This document shows positions 42,730 through 51,970 of a DNA stretch of 64,000 nucleotides, piece after piece; positions within the stretch are counted from its first letter, which is position 1; the number at the start of each line of letters is the position of its first letter. Location: NCBI GenBank assembly GCA_041393395.1, contig JAWKKG010000005.1:124001-188000 (forward strand). The letters are read 5' to 3'. The translations under genes and the position numbers were made by a program. Under the pieces are notes generated by a model. That model was given only the letters and a program-made list of their open reading frames with translations, did not search any database and was not told where the DNA came from. The DNA comes from JAGQIB01 sp041393395. Lineage in GTDB: Bacteria; ARS69.

Positions 42730-43971
42730 TCAGTCCCTACTACGGTCGTTCCGATCGGAGTCTTGACGCCCGATCACCCCTGCGAGCAGGAATTCGTAGC
42801 GGTCCGCGGCCTTCGCGAGCGACGCCTCCCGCTCGCAAAAGACTCGACCCCGACGACCGAGCGCCTTGGCCTCCGGACGATCGCCCGCGAGGCGCAGGAT
42901 CTCCGCCGCGAGGGACTTCGGATCATCCGGGTCGACCCGGAAACCGCATTCCGCGCGTTCGATCAGGCGGGCCACCTCGCTGTCGGCGTCCACCGCCGCG
43001 GCCACCGGTCGGCCGCTCGCCAGAATGGAGTACACCTTGCTCGGAACGCAATACCTCGCGAGTCCGGACTTCAGCGGGACCACCCCGAGATCCGCCGCCG
43101 CGAGAACGTCCGAAAGTCGATCCTCGGGCTGGAACGGCGCACAGACGACGCCCGGAACGAGCTCGGCGCGACGCCGGAACGTGGCGGCACGCGCACCCTC
43201 CCCCACGAACAGGAAGCGGATCGCCCGCGACGTCTCCCGCACCACCCGCGCCGCCTCGAGCACGGTGTCGAGGGCCTGCGCGTGCCCCAGATTGCCGGCG
43301 TACTCCACCACGAAGTCGTCGTCGGAGAATCCGAGGTCTCGTCGGAAGCGGCTGATGTGCTGCGGAACGATGCGCGACGCGTCCGCCCAGTTCTCGATCA
43401 CCGACACGCGATCCGCCGCCACGCCACGCACGGCTGCGAGCGTCGCGAGCTCCTCGCCGATGACGATCACGCGCTCGGCCCCGCGCCAGGTCCAGCCCTC
43501 GAAGAGTCGCGCGACGCGTTCCCGCCACCCCGGCCGCAAGGCGCCGAGCGCGACCGCGATCTCCGGCCACGCGTCCTGCACCACGTACACGTACGGCACC
43601 CGCTTGAGCGCCGCGAGCACGCGCACCGCGAGGCCGCCGAAGAACGGAGTCGACGAGAACGCGAGGATCGCGTCCGGTCGCTGCAGCCGCACGCCGCGCC
43701 ACGTGGCGGCCACGGCGAAGCTCAGATAGTGGGCCATCCGTCCGAGCGCACCGTCGCGGCGAGGCAGCACGCGGACGCGTTCCACCGTCACCCCGTGCCG
43801 ACGTTCCCGGGCGGGCGCCTCCGTGCCACGTGCCTCGCGGTACGACGGACGCCCGGTGAGCGCGGTGACCGCGTGCCCGCGGTGCGCGAGCTCCTCGGCC
43901 AGTTCGGCGAGCACCTTGCCGGTCGCTCCCGCGTCCGGCGGATAATGCTGGTTGATCAGGAGGAGGTTCAC
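42730..43971 (-). CDS. GT4 glycosyltransferase (WbuB-like)
   Basis: 413 residues from the GTG at 43971, which makes a GTGA overlap with the stop of the epimerase gene. NLLLINQHYPPDAGATGKVL is the typical WbuB/L-FucNAc-transferase-like opening. DAWPEIAVALGAL, VIENWADASRIVP and the C-terminal nucleotide-binding part GLARYCVPSKVYSILASGRPV (with the ExE region as DADSEVARLIE) fit GT4. The product adds a sugar to the lipid-linked repeat unit in the cytoplasm; acceptor and donor are unknown. Confidence 0.9.
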   Translation of the reverse strand: MNLLLINQHYPPDAGATGKVLAELAEELAHRGHAVTALTGRPSYREARGTEAPARERRHGVTVERVRVLPRRDGALGRMAHYLSFAVAATWRGVRLQRPDAILAFSSTPFFGGLAVRVLAALKRVPYVYVVQDAWPEIAVALGALRPGWRERVARLFEGWTWRGAERVIVIGEELATLAAVRGVAADRVSVIENWADASRIVPQHISRFRRDLGFSDDDFVVEYAGNLGHAQALDTVLEAARVVRETSRAIRFLFVGEGARAATFRRRAELVPGVVCAPFQPEDRLSDVLAAADLGVVPLKSGLARYCVPSKVYSILASGRPVAAAVDADSEVARLIERAECGFRVDPDDPKSLAAEILRLAGDRPEAKALGRRGRVFCEREASLAKAADRYEFLLAGVIGRQDSDRNDRSRD

Positions 43972-44966
43972 GATCGAGGAGCGCTCGCCGTCGGGCGGTC
44001 GGTCGCGTCGGCTCCGGCCGGGAACAACCGCTCCCGCTCCCGTTCCGTGCGGTACCACTCGATCGTCCGACGCAGCCCTTCGCGCAGCGGCGTGCGCGCC
44101 GTGAACGAGAACTGCTGTTCCGCTCGCGTGCAGTCCAGCGAACGGCGCGGCTGCCCGTTCGGCTGCGACGGGTCGAACAGGAAGCGGCCCCGGAATCCCG
44201 CGAGCTCGCCGATCTGACGCGCGAGATCCCGGATCGCGATCTCGCCCGGCGCACCGAGGTTCACCGGGGTCGGATCCACCGCGCGCTCGCCCGCGAGCAT
44301 CAGTCCTTCCACCGCGTCGCGCACGTAGAGGAAGCCGCGCGTCGCGGTGCCGTCTCCCCACACCTCCACGGCGTCACGTCCGGCGTCCTCCGCCTCCAGG
44401 CACTTGCGGATCAGCGCGGGCACCACGTGGGACGACGCCGGATCGAAGTTGTCGCCCTCACCGTACAGGTTCAGCAGCAGGACGTTCACCGTCTGCAGCC
44501 CGAACTCCGCCGCGTACGCCATCGAGCCCGCGATCAGCGCTCTCTTCGCGATGCCGTACGGCGCGTTCGTCTCCTCGGGGAATCCGTTCCAGAGATCCTC
44601 TTCGCGGAACGGAACCGGGATGACCTTCGGGTAGCTGCAGACCGTGCCGACCTGGACGAGCTTGCGCGCCCCGCCGGAGCGGGCCGCCTCCAGCACGTTC
44701 AGGCCCATGGCCAGCGTGTCGCGGAAGAACGTCGCGGGGTGGGCGCGGTTCGCGCCGATGCCGCCCACGCGGGCCGCCAGGTGGAACACGACGTCCGGGG
44801 AGTCCGCGAGCAGCCGCCGGGCGGCCCCCTCGTCCCGGAGATCGCACTCGCGCGACGAGGGCGCGTCCACGGTCGCCCCGGCGGCCCGCAGGCCCGCCAC
44901 GAGGTGTCGCCCGAGGAACCCGGTTCCTCCCGTCACCACGACCCGTCGCCCCGACCACGTTCTCAC
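43968..44966 (-). CDS. GDP-L-fucose synthase-like epimerase/reductase
   Basis: 332 residues. I take the GTG at 44966, with GGAGAGGTGG six bases upstream, over the longer open frame. Rossmann GxxGxxG: VVVTGGTGFLGRHLV. The catalytic Tyr-Lys pair is in NAPYGIAKRALI, preceded by GTVCSYPKVIPVP, and LYGEGDNFDPASSHVVPALI is characteristic of GDP-fucose synthases (Fcl/WcaG). Family enzymes turn GDP-4-keto-6-deoxymannose into GDP-L-fucose, but no gmd is adjacent, so the substrate is not certain. First gene of the three-gene unit with GT4 and WecA-like genes. Confidence 0.88.
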   Translation of the reverse strand: MRTWSGRRVVVTGGTGFLGRHLVAGLRAAGATVDAPSSRECDLRDEGAARRLLADSPDVVFHLAARVGGIGANRAHPATFFRDTLAMGLNVLEAARSGGARKLVQVGTVCSYPKVIPVPFREEDLWNGFPEETNAPYGIAKRALIAGSMAYAAEFGLQTVNVLLLNLYGEGDNFDPASSHVVPALIRKCLEAEDAGRDAVEVWGDGTATRGFLYVRDAVEGLMLAGERAVDPTPVNLGAPGEIAIRDLARQIGELAGFRGRFLFDPSQPNGQPRRSLDCTRAEQQFSFTARTPLREGLRRTIEWYRTERERERLFPAGADATDRPTASAPRS

Positions 44967-45040
44967 GGTCCACCTCTCCGGACTGGGTTTCGTCCGGAGG
45001 ATCGGCCCGGGGCGGCGGATCCTTGAGGAACGTTGCACAA

Positions 45041-45111
45041 AATGGCCGGGTTTGGGCACGATCGGCCGGGACCGCCTCAAGATCGGCCGGAAATGGCCGA
45101 AAATCAGCCGA
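45041..45111 (+). promoter_or_regulatory. Helically phased GGCCG motif array upstream of asnB
   Basis: (A)AT(G/C)GGCCGG motifs have GGCCG cores at 45044, 45064, 45085 and 45095, plus AGCCG at 45105. Spacings of about 20, 21, 10 and 10 match helical turns. It lies in the divergent region between the epimerase gene and asnB. Candidate operator array; no assigned regulator. Confidence 0.45.
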
Positions 45112-45167
45112 GAGCGTCAGGTGCGGCCGGGACCCTCCGGACCGCCGCGCGGGAAAGGACCACGCGA

Positions 45168-47081
45168 ATGTGCGGAATCGCCGGGATCGTCGGCCGGGCG
45201 GACCATCGTCCGGACGGGGACCTGTTGCGCCGGATGGCCGAACGGATCGTGCATCGCGGTCCGGACGAAGACGGCTTCTTCGTGGCGAACGGGATCGGCC
45301 TCGCGTTCCGGCGTCTCCGCATCGTGGATCTCGAGACGGGCTCCCAGCCGATGACGAACGAGGACGGCAACGTCCGCGTGGTGTTCAACGGCGAGATCTA
45401 CAACCACCGGGAGCTCCGCGAGTGGCTCGAGGGCCGCGGCCATCGGTTCACGTCGCGGTCCGACACGGAAGTGCTCGTGCACCTCTGGGAGGAGCTCGGG
45501 CCCGATCTCGTCCATCGTTTGAACGGGATGTTCGCGTTCGCGATCTGGGATGCGAACCAGCGTTCGCTGTTCCTCGCGCGGGATCGCGTGGGCATCAAGC
45601 CGCTGCTCTTCGCGGAGACGAGGGACGGCCTCGTGTTCGGCTCCGAGATGGGCTCGATCCTCGAGGCCGACGGCATCGGCGACCGACTCGACGAAGTGGC
45701 CGTGCATCAGCATCTCGCGTGGGGCGCGGTGGCGGCGCCGCGGACGATCCTCGCCGGTGTGAAACGGCTCGAGCCGGGACACGGACTGCTGTGGCGGGCC
45801 GGCGGGTTCGAGGTGGAACGATACTGGCATCCGCTCGACGCCGACGTGGAGTGCCCGCGTGACTTCCGTACGGCGGCGAGACGCCTGCGCGAACTGCTCG
45901 AGGACTCGATCCGGCTGCGTCGCCTCGCCGACGTTCCGCTCGGCGCCTTCCTCTCGGGCGGCGTGGACTCGACCGCGATCGCCGGCCTGCTCGCCGCCCA
46001 CGGAGACGACGTGTCGACGTTCTCGATCGGATTCGCGGACGACCCCGTGTTCGACGAGACACCCTGGGCGCGCGACGCCGCCGCCTTCCACCGCACCCGT
46101 CACCACGAGCGGCAGCTCGACGCGAGCGCCATCCGCGACGTCCTCCCGCACGTGCTGGACTCGCTCGAAGAGCCCTTCGGAAGCTCGTCGATCCTGCCGG
46201 CGTTCGTGGTATCCCGCGAGACGCGACAGGAGCTCACGGTGGCGCTCTCCGGCGACGGCGCCGACGAGCTGTTCGCGGGCTACGAGAAGTACAAGGGCGA
46301 GGCCTATCGCAGAAGCTGGCAGAAAGTCCCCTCTCCCCTGCGTCGCCACGTGGCCGAGCCGATGCTCCGCTCGCTGCCGGCGTCGCGCGACTCGCGCCTC
46401 GGCGAGTTCGGGCGCAAGGCGCACCGGTTCCTGGACGGGATCCACGGCGATCCGGCGGAGCGGCACGATCGCTGGATGCGCTTCGCTCCGGCCGACGAGA
46501 TCTGCACGCTGCTCGGCATGCCGTTCTCGAACCCCACGCTGGATCTCGTGCGCGAGGTCCAGTCCGACTGGGACGCGCGCGGTGGCGACGACTCGCTGAA
46601 CCGCACGCTGTTCACGGATCTGCGACTCGCGCTGCCGACGGACATGCTCCGCAAGGTCGACACCGCGAGCATGCTGAACTCGCTGGAAGTCCGCGTGCCG
46701 TTCCTCGATCATCGCGTGGTCGAATTCGCGCTCCGGCTTCCGGGCGAATGGAAGATGCGCGGCACGGAGCGCAAGCTCGTGCTGCGGGAGGCGGTCCGGG
46801 ACCTCCTCCCGCCCTCCGTCCGGCGACGGCCGAAGGCGGGCTTCGAGGTCCCGTTCGGCGAATGGCTGAAGACGTCGCTCGCGGACGTCTTCTGGGACAC
46901 GGTATCCGGCGACGGCGACATCCCGCTCGACCCCACGACGATCCGCCGGTGGTACGACGAGCACCGCTCGGGCAAGGCCGAGCGGGCGAAGGTTCTCTGG
47001 GCGGTGTTCACGCTGCGCTGGTGGGAACGCCGGCGCGCGGCACGCACCGCGACGACTCGAACGGCGGGGGTGACGGGATGA
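45168..47081 (+). CDS. asnB: Glutamine-hydrolysing asparagine synthase
   Basis: 637 residues. The start ATG is fixed by the invariant N-terminal Cys2 (MCGIAGIVGRADHRPDGDLL), the glutaminase nucleophile, with AAAGGA eight bases upstream. The Ntn domain has RLRIVDLETGSQPMTNEDGN and VVFNGEIYNHRELR. The synthetase domain has the PP-loop GAFLSGGVDSTAIAGLL near residue 262. Such enzymes often sit in surface-polysaccharide loci, where they may amidate uronic acids rather than make free asparagine; this is an inference from context. Its stop overlaps the next start by four bases. Confidence 0.95.
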   Translation: MCGIAGIVGRADHRPDGDLLRRMAERIVHRGPDEDGFFVANGIGLAFRRLRIVDLETGSQPMTNEDGNVRVVFNGEIYNHRELREWLEGRGHRFTSRSDTEVLVHLWEELGPDLVHRLNGMFAFAIWDANQRSLFLARDRVGIKPLLFAETRDGLVFGSEMGSILEADGIGDRLDEVAVHQHLAWGAVAAPRTILAGVKRLEPGHGLLWRAGGFEVERYWHPLDADVECPRDFRTAARRLRELLEDSIRLRRLADVPLGAFLSGGVDSTAIAGLLAAHGDDVSTFSIGFADDPVFDETPWARDAAAFHRTRHHERQLDASAIRDVLPHVLDSLEEPFGSSSILPAFVVSRETRQELTVALSGDGADELFAGYEKYKGEAYRRSWQKVPSPLRRHVAEPMLRSLPASRDSRLGEFGRKAHRFLDGIHGDPAERHDRWMRFAPADEICTLLGMPFSNPTLDLVREVQSDWDARGGDDSLNRTLFTDLRLALPTDMLRKVDTASMLNSLEVRVPFLDHRVVEFALRLPGEWKMRGTERKLVLREAVRDLLPPSVRRRPKAGFEVPFGEWLKTSLADVFWDTVSGDGDIPLDPTTIRRWYDEHRSGKAERAKVLWAVFTLRWWERRRAARTATTRTAGVTG

Positions 47082-48283
47082 CGGACACGAATCGGCGCGT
47101 GCGCGTACTGCACGTGATCACCCGGCTCATCCGGGGCGGCGCGGACGAGAACACGGTCTACACCGTGCTCGGCATGTCCGAGTCGCGCTGGGAGTCGGAC
47201 ATCGTGGCCGGGGAAGGCTCGGACGTCTCCGCGTTCCCCGAGCGCATCCGCCAGGTCACGCGGATCGAGCCGACGCTCGTCCGCGACCCGCACCCCGTGA
47301 AGGACGTCGTGGCGCTGATTCGCCTGATCCGCATCATGCGGGCGGGACGGTACGACATCGTGCACACGCACACGGCCAAGGCCGGGTTCCTCGGGCGCCT
47401 CGCCGCCCGGCTCGCGGGCGTGCCGCACATCGTGCACACGCTGCACGGCGTGACGTTCCACGACCACGTCCCCGGATTTTGGCGCCGCCTGTACGTCGCG
47501 CTGGAACGTCGCGCGGCCCGCTGGTGCGACGTGATGATCAGCGTGGGCGAGGATGTCCGCCGGAAGTACCTGGAGGAGGCGATCGGCCGCCGCGAGCAGT
47601 ACGTCACGATCCCATCCGGCATGAACACGCAGCCGTTCTCGGAGGCGCGCGAGCATCCCGAGACGAGCCGCAACCCCGTGCGGGCGGAGTTCGGTCTCAC
47701 GGACGACGATCTCGTGCTCGGCATGGTGTCCCGCCTCGAGGCCCGCAAGGGATGGCGCTACTTCCTGGAGGCGATCGCGCGACTCGCCCCGGATTTCCCG
47801 CACGTGAAGGCGATGATCGTGGGCGAGGGCGCGGAACGCGCCACGCTGGAGGGCGAGGTCCGGCGGCTCGGGCTGACCGATCGCGTCGTGTTCACGGGCT
47901 ACCGCTCGGACATCGCGCGCGCGATCGCCGCGTTCGACGTCGCGGTGCTGACCTCCCTGTGGGAGGGACTGCCGCGCGTGCTCGTGCAGTACTCGCTGCT
48001 GGAGCGTCCGATCGTGACCTTCGAGTGCGAGGGCGCGAGAGAGATCGTCGACGACGGTCGCAACGGCTTCGTCGTGCCGTCCAAGGACGTCGACACGCTC
48101 GTCGACCGGTTGCGTCGCGTCGTCGCGAGCGCGGAGCTGCGGGCGGAGTTCGGCCGGCTGTCGCGGGAGCGCGTCGAGGGGCGCTGGGACGTCGACCTCA
48201 TGGTCGAGGCGATCGCCGGGATCTACGAGGACGTGGAAGCGGGACGTCCCCCGCGGGAAACGACGGCCGCCTCCACGCGCTGA
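47078..48283 (+). CDS. GT4 glycosyltransferase
   Basis: 401 residues with a GT-B fold: VRVLHVITRLIRGGADENTV opening, HTHTAKAGFLGRLAARLAGV (the acceptor-side loop), then VSRLEARKGWRYFLEAI and the C-terminal SLWEGLPRVLVQYSLLERP with the ExE-type EGAREIVDDGRNG. ATGA overlap with asnB gives translational coupling. Likely adds a sugar to the same polysaccharide as the two divergent genes on the other side. There is no clear terminator after it; a weak inverted repeat lies near 48425-48447. Confidence 0.9.
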   Translation: MTDTNRRVRVLHVITRLIRGGADENTVYTVLGMSESRWESDIVAGEGSDVSAFPERIRQVTRIEPTLVRDPHPVKDVVALIRLIRIMRAGRYDIVHTHTAKAGFLGRLAARLAGVPHIVHTLHGVTFHDHVPGFWRRLYVALERRAARWCDVMISVGEDVRRKYLEEAIGRREQYVTIPSGMNTQPFSEAREHPETSRNPVRAEFGLTDDDLVLGMVSRLEARKGWRYFLEAIARLAPDFPHVKAMIVGEGAERATLEGEVRRLGLTDRVVFTGYRSDIARAIAAFDVAVLTSLWEGLPRVLVQYSLLERPIVTFECEGAREIVDDGRNGFVVPSKDVDTLVDRLRRVVASAELRAEFGRLSRERVEGRWDVDLMVEAIAGIYEDVEAGRPPRETTAASTR

Positions 48284-48573
48284 AGATCCCCTGACCGCGG
48301 ACGATCCCTCCGGTCCGAAATCCCGCCGCCGGACGGACCGGGAACGGACCAGATCCCGGCCCCCGGACGGCCCTCGATCCGGCGCTCTCGACCCGGAACG
48401 GGCCGTTTTCACCCCCCGGCGGAACCGGGGTCCTTGCCCCGGGTTCCCGCATTTGCGACCATCCTCCGGCTTTCGTCCCGGGAGGGGCCGCAAGCGCCCG
48501 GGCCGTCGACGCGATCGCCCGCCCGGGAACCCTCCGGCGTCGACCCGATCACCCGAACTCTCGAGGTTGTCCC
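48284..48573 (+). other. Intergenic region upstream of the M3 peptidase gene
   Basis: No gene. It contains an imperfect AACCGGGG/CCCCGGGTT hairpin (about 48425-48446) followed by no T-tract, and weak -35/-10-like sequences that I cannot support as a promoter. Confidence 0.3.
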
Positions 48574-50634
48574 TTGTCCAAGCTCCTTCGTCGCCTGCCG
48601 GTGATTTCCGCGGCCGTGCTGATGACCGCCGTCCCCGCGCTCGCCTCGCGCAACGCGCCCCTGATCGACTACACGACCGTGAACCAGGACATGGTCGAGA
48701 AGGAATGCGCCAAGTCCCTCGCGCGCGCCGACGAGATCGTGGAAGAGATGGTCTCCGTGAAGGGGCCGCGCACGTTCGAGAACACGATGATGCCTCTGAA
48801 CGAGGTCAGCGTGCTCCTCGGGCAGACGTTCGGGCGCTACGCGTTCATGGGCTACGTCGCCGACGATCCGGAGCTGCGCGAGACAGCGCGCTCGCAGGAG
48901 GAGGCGATGGACAAGTTCGGCGTGGACCTCGGATTCCGCGAGGACATCTTCGAGGCGGTCGAGGCGTACTCCAAGACGCCCGAGGCGAAGGCGCTGACCG
49001 GAGAGAAGGCGCGTCTGCTCGAGTTCACCCTGCGCGACTTCCGGCGGAACGGCTTCGGCAAGAGCAAGGAAGTGCGCGACGAGGTGCAGGAGCTGAAGAA
49101 GCGCCTCGTGGAGCTCGGCCAGTCGTTCGAGAAGACGCTCGCGGACTGGGAGGACTCGATCGAGGTCCCGCCGTCCCGCGCGGGAGGCTTGCCGGCGTCG
49201 TACCTGGAGGGTCTGAAGAAGGCGGACAACGGCAACTACATCGTGACCCTGGACTACCCCGACTTCTTCCCGTTCATGGACTTCGCCGAGGACGCGGAGC
49301 TCCGGCGCGAGATCATGGAGAAGTCCTGGAACGAGGGCTATCCGCAGAACGTGGAGACGCTGGAGGAGGCGATCGCCGTCCGTGACCGGATCGCGCAGCT
49401 CCTCGAGTACCCCTCGTGGGCCGCGTACCGGGTGGAAACCCGCATGGCGAAGACGCCGGAGAACGTCAACGCGTTCCTCGAAGACCTGCGGGTGAAGGTC
49501 CGCCCGAAGTTCGAGCAGGACATCGCGCTCATGAAGTCCACGGTGGCCAAGGACGACCCGGACGGCGTGAACTACTGGGACTGGCGCTATTACCACAATC
49601 GCCAGATGAAGGAGCAGTACCAGGTCGATTCCGCGGAGATCTCGAAGTACTTCCCGCTCGATCGCGTGCTCAAGGGCATGTTCGACATCACGCAGGAGAT
49701 GTTCGGGATCCGCTACGAAGAGGTCAAGGACGCCAAGACCTGGAACCCGGACGTGCAGCTGTTCGAGATCTACGACGCCGCCTCCGGCGACTTCATCGCG
49801 GACTTCTACGTGGATCTTTTCCCGCGGGACGGCAAGTTCGGTCACGCCGCGGCGTTCCCGCTCCGCTCGGGCGGTCGCCAGGCGGACGGGTCGTACCGCA
49901 CGCCGATCTCCGCGATCGTCGCGAACGTGACCAAGCCGACGGCCGACAAGCCCTCGCTGCTCACGCACGACGAGGTCGAGACGATGTTCCACGAGTTCGG
50001 TCACATCCTGCACCAGACGCTCACGCACGCGGAGCTCGATCGTTTCGCGGGCTCCGCGACGGAGCAGGACTTCGTGGAGGCGCCCTCGCAGAACCTCGAG
50101 CACTGGGTTTGGGAGCCGGCCGTGCTCGATCGCTTCGCGGCGCACTACGAGACGGGCGAGAAGCTCCCGCGGGACATGCTGAACGGCATGATCGCCGCGA
50201 AGAACCTGAACTCCGGCATCAAGTGGCTGCGCCAGAACCTCTACGCCTCGCTCGACATGGCGTACTCGGCTCCCGGCGCGAAGAAGAACACGTCGGAGAT
50301 CCTGACCGAGATGCACCCGATCTGCGGCTTCCCGAACACGCCGACCGGCCATTTCCAGGCGGGCTTCGGCCACCTGTTCGGTTACGACGCGGCGTACTAC
50401 GGGTACCTGTGGTCCAAGGTCTACGGCGACGACATGTGGTCGGTGTTCGAGGAGAACGGCGTGCTCGCTCCCTCGATCGGCATGCGCTACCGCAAGGAGA
50501 TCTACGAAAAGGGCGGCACGATGGACGGCGCCGACCTGCTCCGGAACTTCCTGGGCCGCGAGCCGAACAACGTCGCGTTCCTGAAGGACCTGGGTCTGGA
50601 AGTCGACTCGACCGAACCGGTCGGCTCGAACTAG
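48574..50634 (+). CDS. Exported M3 family metallopeptidase (oligopeptidase-like)
   Basis: 686 residues from a TTG with GAGG nearby; a signal peptide (LLRRLPVISAAVLMTAVPALAS) precedes the catalytic domain. The zinc motif H473EFGH477 lies in HDEVETMFHEFGHILHQTL, with the downstream Glu in FVEAPSQNLEHW and the HPxxGFPNTPTGHF ... HLFGYDAAYYGYLWSKV features of M3A enzymes (Dcp/OpdA-like). It should cut short peptides in the periplasm or outside; cytoplasmic relatives lack a signal peptide. Single-gene unit closed by a strong terminator. Confidence 0.92.
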   Translation: MSKLLRRLPVISAAVLMTAVPALASRNAPLIDYTTVNQDMVEKECAKSLARADEIVEEMVSVKGPRTFENTMMPLNEVSVLLGQTFGRYAFMGYVADDPELRETARSQEEAMDKFGVDLGFREDIFEAVEAYSKTPEAKALTGEKARLLEFTLRDFRRNGFGKSKEVRDEVQELKKRLVELGQSFEKTLADWEDSIEVPPSRAGGLPASYLEGLKKADNGNYIVTLDYPDFFPFMDFAEDAELRREIMEKSWNEGYPQNVETLEEAIAVRDRIAQLLEYPSWAAYRVETRMAKTPENVNAFLEDLRVKVRPKFEQDIALMKSTVAKDDPDGVNYWDWRYYHNRQMKEQYQVDSAEISKYFPLDRVLKGMFDITQEMFGIRYEEVKDAKTWNPDVQLFEIYDAASGDFIADFYVDLFPRDGKFGHAAAFPLRSGGRQADGSYRTPISAIVANVTKPTADKPSLLTHDEVETMFHEFGHILHQTLTHAELDRFAGSATEQDFVEAPSQNLEHWVWEPAVLDRFAAHYETGEKLPRDMLNGMIAAKNLNSGIKWLRQNLYASLDMAYSAPGAKKNTSEILTEMHPICGFPNTPTGHFQAGFGHLFGYDAAYYGYLWSKVYGDDMWSVFEENGVLAPSIGMRYRKEIYEKGGTMDGADLLRNFLGREPNNVAFLKDLGLEVDSTEPVGSN

Positions 50635-50704
50635 TCCGGCTCCCTCGGGCCGGGCTCGCGTGCCGGCTCGAACGGACTCGGATCCGCGAACAGCGCTCCC
50701 CCCG

Positions 50705-50737
50705 GGCGCCCGTCTCCTCGTGAGGCGGGCGCCTTTT
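50705..50737 (+). terminator. Intrinsic terminator of the M3 peptidase gene
   Basis: GGCGCCCG-T-CTC (50705-50716), CTCGT loop, GAG-G-CGGGCGCC (50722-50733), one T-G wobble, then TTTTCTT. Confidence 0.88.
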
Positions 50738-50828
50738 CTTGTCCCCCGGCTCGGCGGGGACGCTCGGGAGACGAAGGGCTCCGCCAGGCACCCGAGACGA
50801 ACGCGTCGCTTCCCGCTACGATGACGCC

Positions 50829-51254
50829 ATGAGTTCCCCGTGGCCGAGACTCGCCCCCGTACTCGCGGCAGCGCTCCTCGCGGCGGCGATGCTGTGGCTC
50901 GCCGGGGATCCGTTCCGACTGCCCGAACCCGGGGCCGACGGGGCGGGGCTGCCGTCCGTGGCCCTTCTCGCGCCCGACGGACCGCAGGCCGTGTTCCCCG
51001 CTCGCTTCGAGTGGGGCCCGGTGGTCGGGGCGGATCGCTACCGGATCACGGTGCGTCGCCTCCGGCCGGAGGAGGCGACACTCTTCCGGCAGTACGGCGA
51101 GACCACACGGCTCGACCTCGACTGGGAGCCGGGCCAGGCGCCGCCCGACGGCGAGTACTCGTGGGAAGTGGTCGCGGAGCGCCTCGAGCGGCCGCTCGCA
51201 AAGGGCTCGGCGCACTTCACGGTGGGCCGCCCGGAGACCACGCCGGCCCCGTAG
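50829..51254 (+). CDS. Small membrane-anchored protein with fibronectin-like domain
   Basis: 141 residues. A hydrophobic segment (PVLAAALLAAAMLWLAG) follows a short positive N-terminus, so it is a signal anchor. The rest resembles a single Ig/fibronectin type III sandwich: SVALLAPDGPQAVFPARFEW ... GADRYRITVRRLR ... DGEYSWEVVAERLERP, a form often found next to sigma factors or in envelope proteins. TACGAT at 50817-50822 lies only seven bases before the ATG, so a transcript may start at or near the start codon. Function unknown. Confidence 0.65.
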   Translation: MSSPWPRLAPVLAAALLAAAMLWLAGDPFRLPEPGADGAGLPSVALLAPDGPQAVFPARFEWGPVVGADRYRITVRRLRPEEATLFRQYGETTRLDLDWEPGQAPPDGEYSWEVVAERLERPLAKGSAHFTVGRPETTPAP

Positions 51255-51289
51255 GACGGGACGAAGAAGCCGCCGGAATCCGAGAGCCG

Positions 51290-51321
51290 AAAAAAGAAAG
51301 GCGGGGGATCGCTCCCCCGCC
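51290..51321 (-). terminator. Intrinsic terminator of the sat-cysC operon
   Basis: On the minus strand a perfect 9-bp GGCGGGGGA/TCCCCCGCC stem with GCGA loop is followed by TTTCTTTTTT, 28 bases after the cysC stop. Confidence 0.93.
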
Positions 51322-51349
51322 TCTGCCTCACGATCGTGACTCGTGGAGC

Positions 51350-51949
51350 CTACTTGTGCTGCGCTCCCTGCGAGACCGCACCCGCGACGTGACCGTTCGA
51401 ACCGGACGCCGGCAGGAAGCCGTTCTCGCGCAGGTAGGCGACGATCTTCGCGGCCGACTCCTCGGGCGTCTCCTGGTCGGTGTCGCAGATGATCTCGGGA
51501 TCGGTCGGCTCGTCGAACGGATCGTCGATGCCGGTGAAGCCCTTGATCTCGCCCGCGAGGGCCTTCTTGTACATGCCCTTGACGTCGCGCTCGATGCACG
51601 CCTCGAGCGAGCAACGCGTGTAGACCTCGATGTAGTTCTCGCCGATGAGGTCACGCGCCCACTGGCGGCAGTTCTCGAACGGGGAGATCGCGGCCGCGAT
51701 GACGGGCACGCCGTTGCGCGTGAGCAGGTTGCACACGAACGCGATCCGGTTCAGGTTCGTCTCGCGATCCTCGCGCGAGAAACCGAGCCCCTTCGACAGG
51801 TTCGTGCGAACCACGTCGCCGTCCATGATCTCGATCTTGCCGCGTTCCTTCTTGATCGTCTCGGCGAGGATCACGCTGATCGTGGACTTCCCGGAGCAGG
51901 GCAGGCCGGTGAACCAGATGGTGAATCCAGGGAAGGACATCTCTTTCAT
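51350..51949 (-). CDS. cysC: Adenylylsulfate kinase
   Basis: 199 residues, normal length. P-loop TGLPCSGKSTIS near residue 15-25, GDVVRTNLSKGLGFSREDR for substrate binding, and FVCNLLTRNGVPVIAAAISP. It phosphorylates APS to PAPS. It starts 21 bases after sat and has a strong terminator. PAPS can feed sulfate reduction or sulfation of glycans; no reductase or sulfotransferase is seen in this window, and the operon is headed by a polysaccharide export gene, so glycan sulfation is the more interesting possibility (inference). Confidence 0.95.
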   Translation of the reverse strand: MKEMSFPGFTIWFTGLPCSGKSTISVILAETIKKERGKIEIMDGDVVRTNLSKGLGFSREDRETNLNRIAFVCNLLTRNGVPVIAAAISPFENCRQWARDLIGENYIEVYTRCSLEACIERDVKGMYKKALAGEIKGFTGIDDPFDEPTDPEIICDTDQETPEESAAKIVAYLRENGFLPASGSNGHVAGAVSQGAQHK

Positions 51950-51970
51950 TTCCTCGAATCGGGTGACAGG

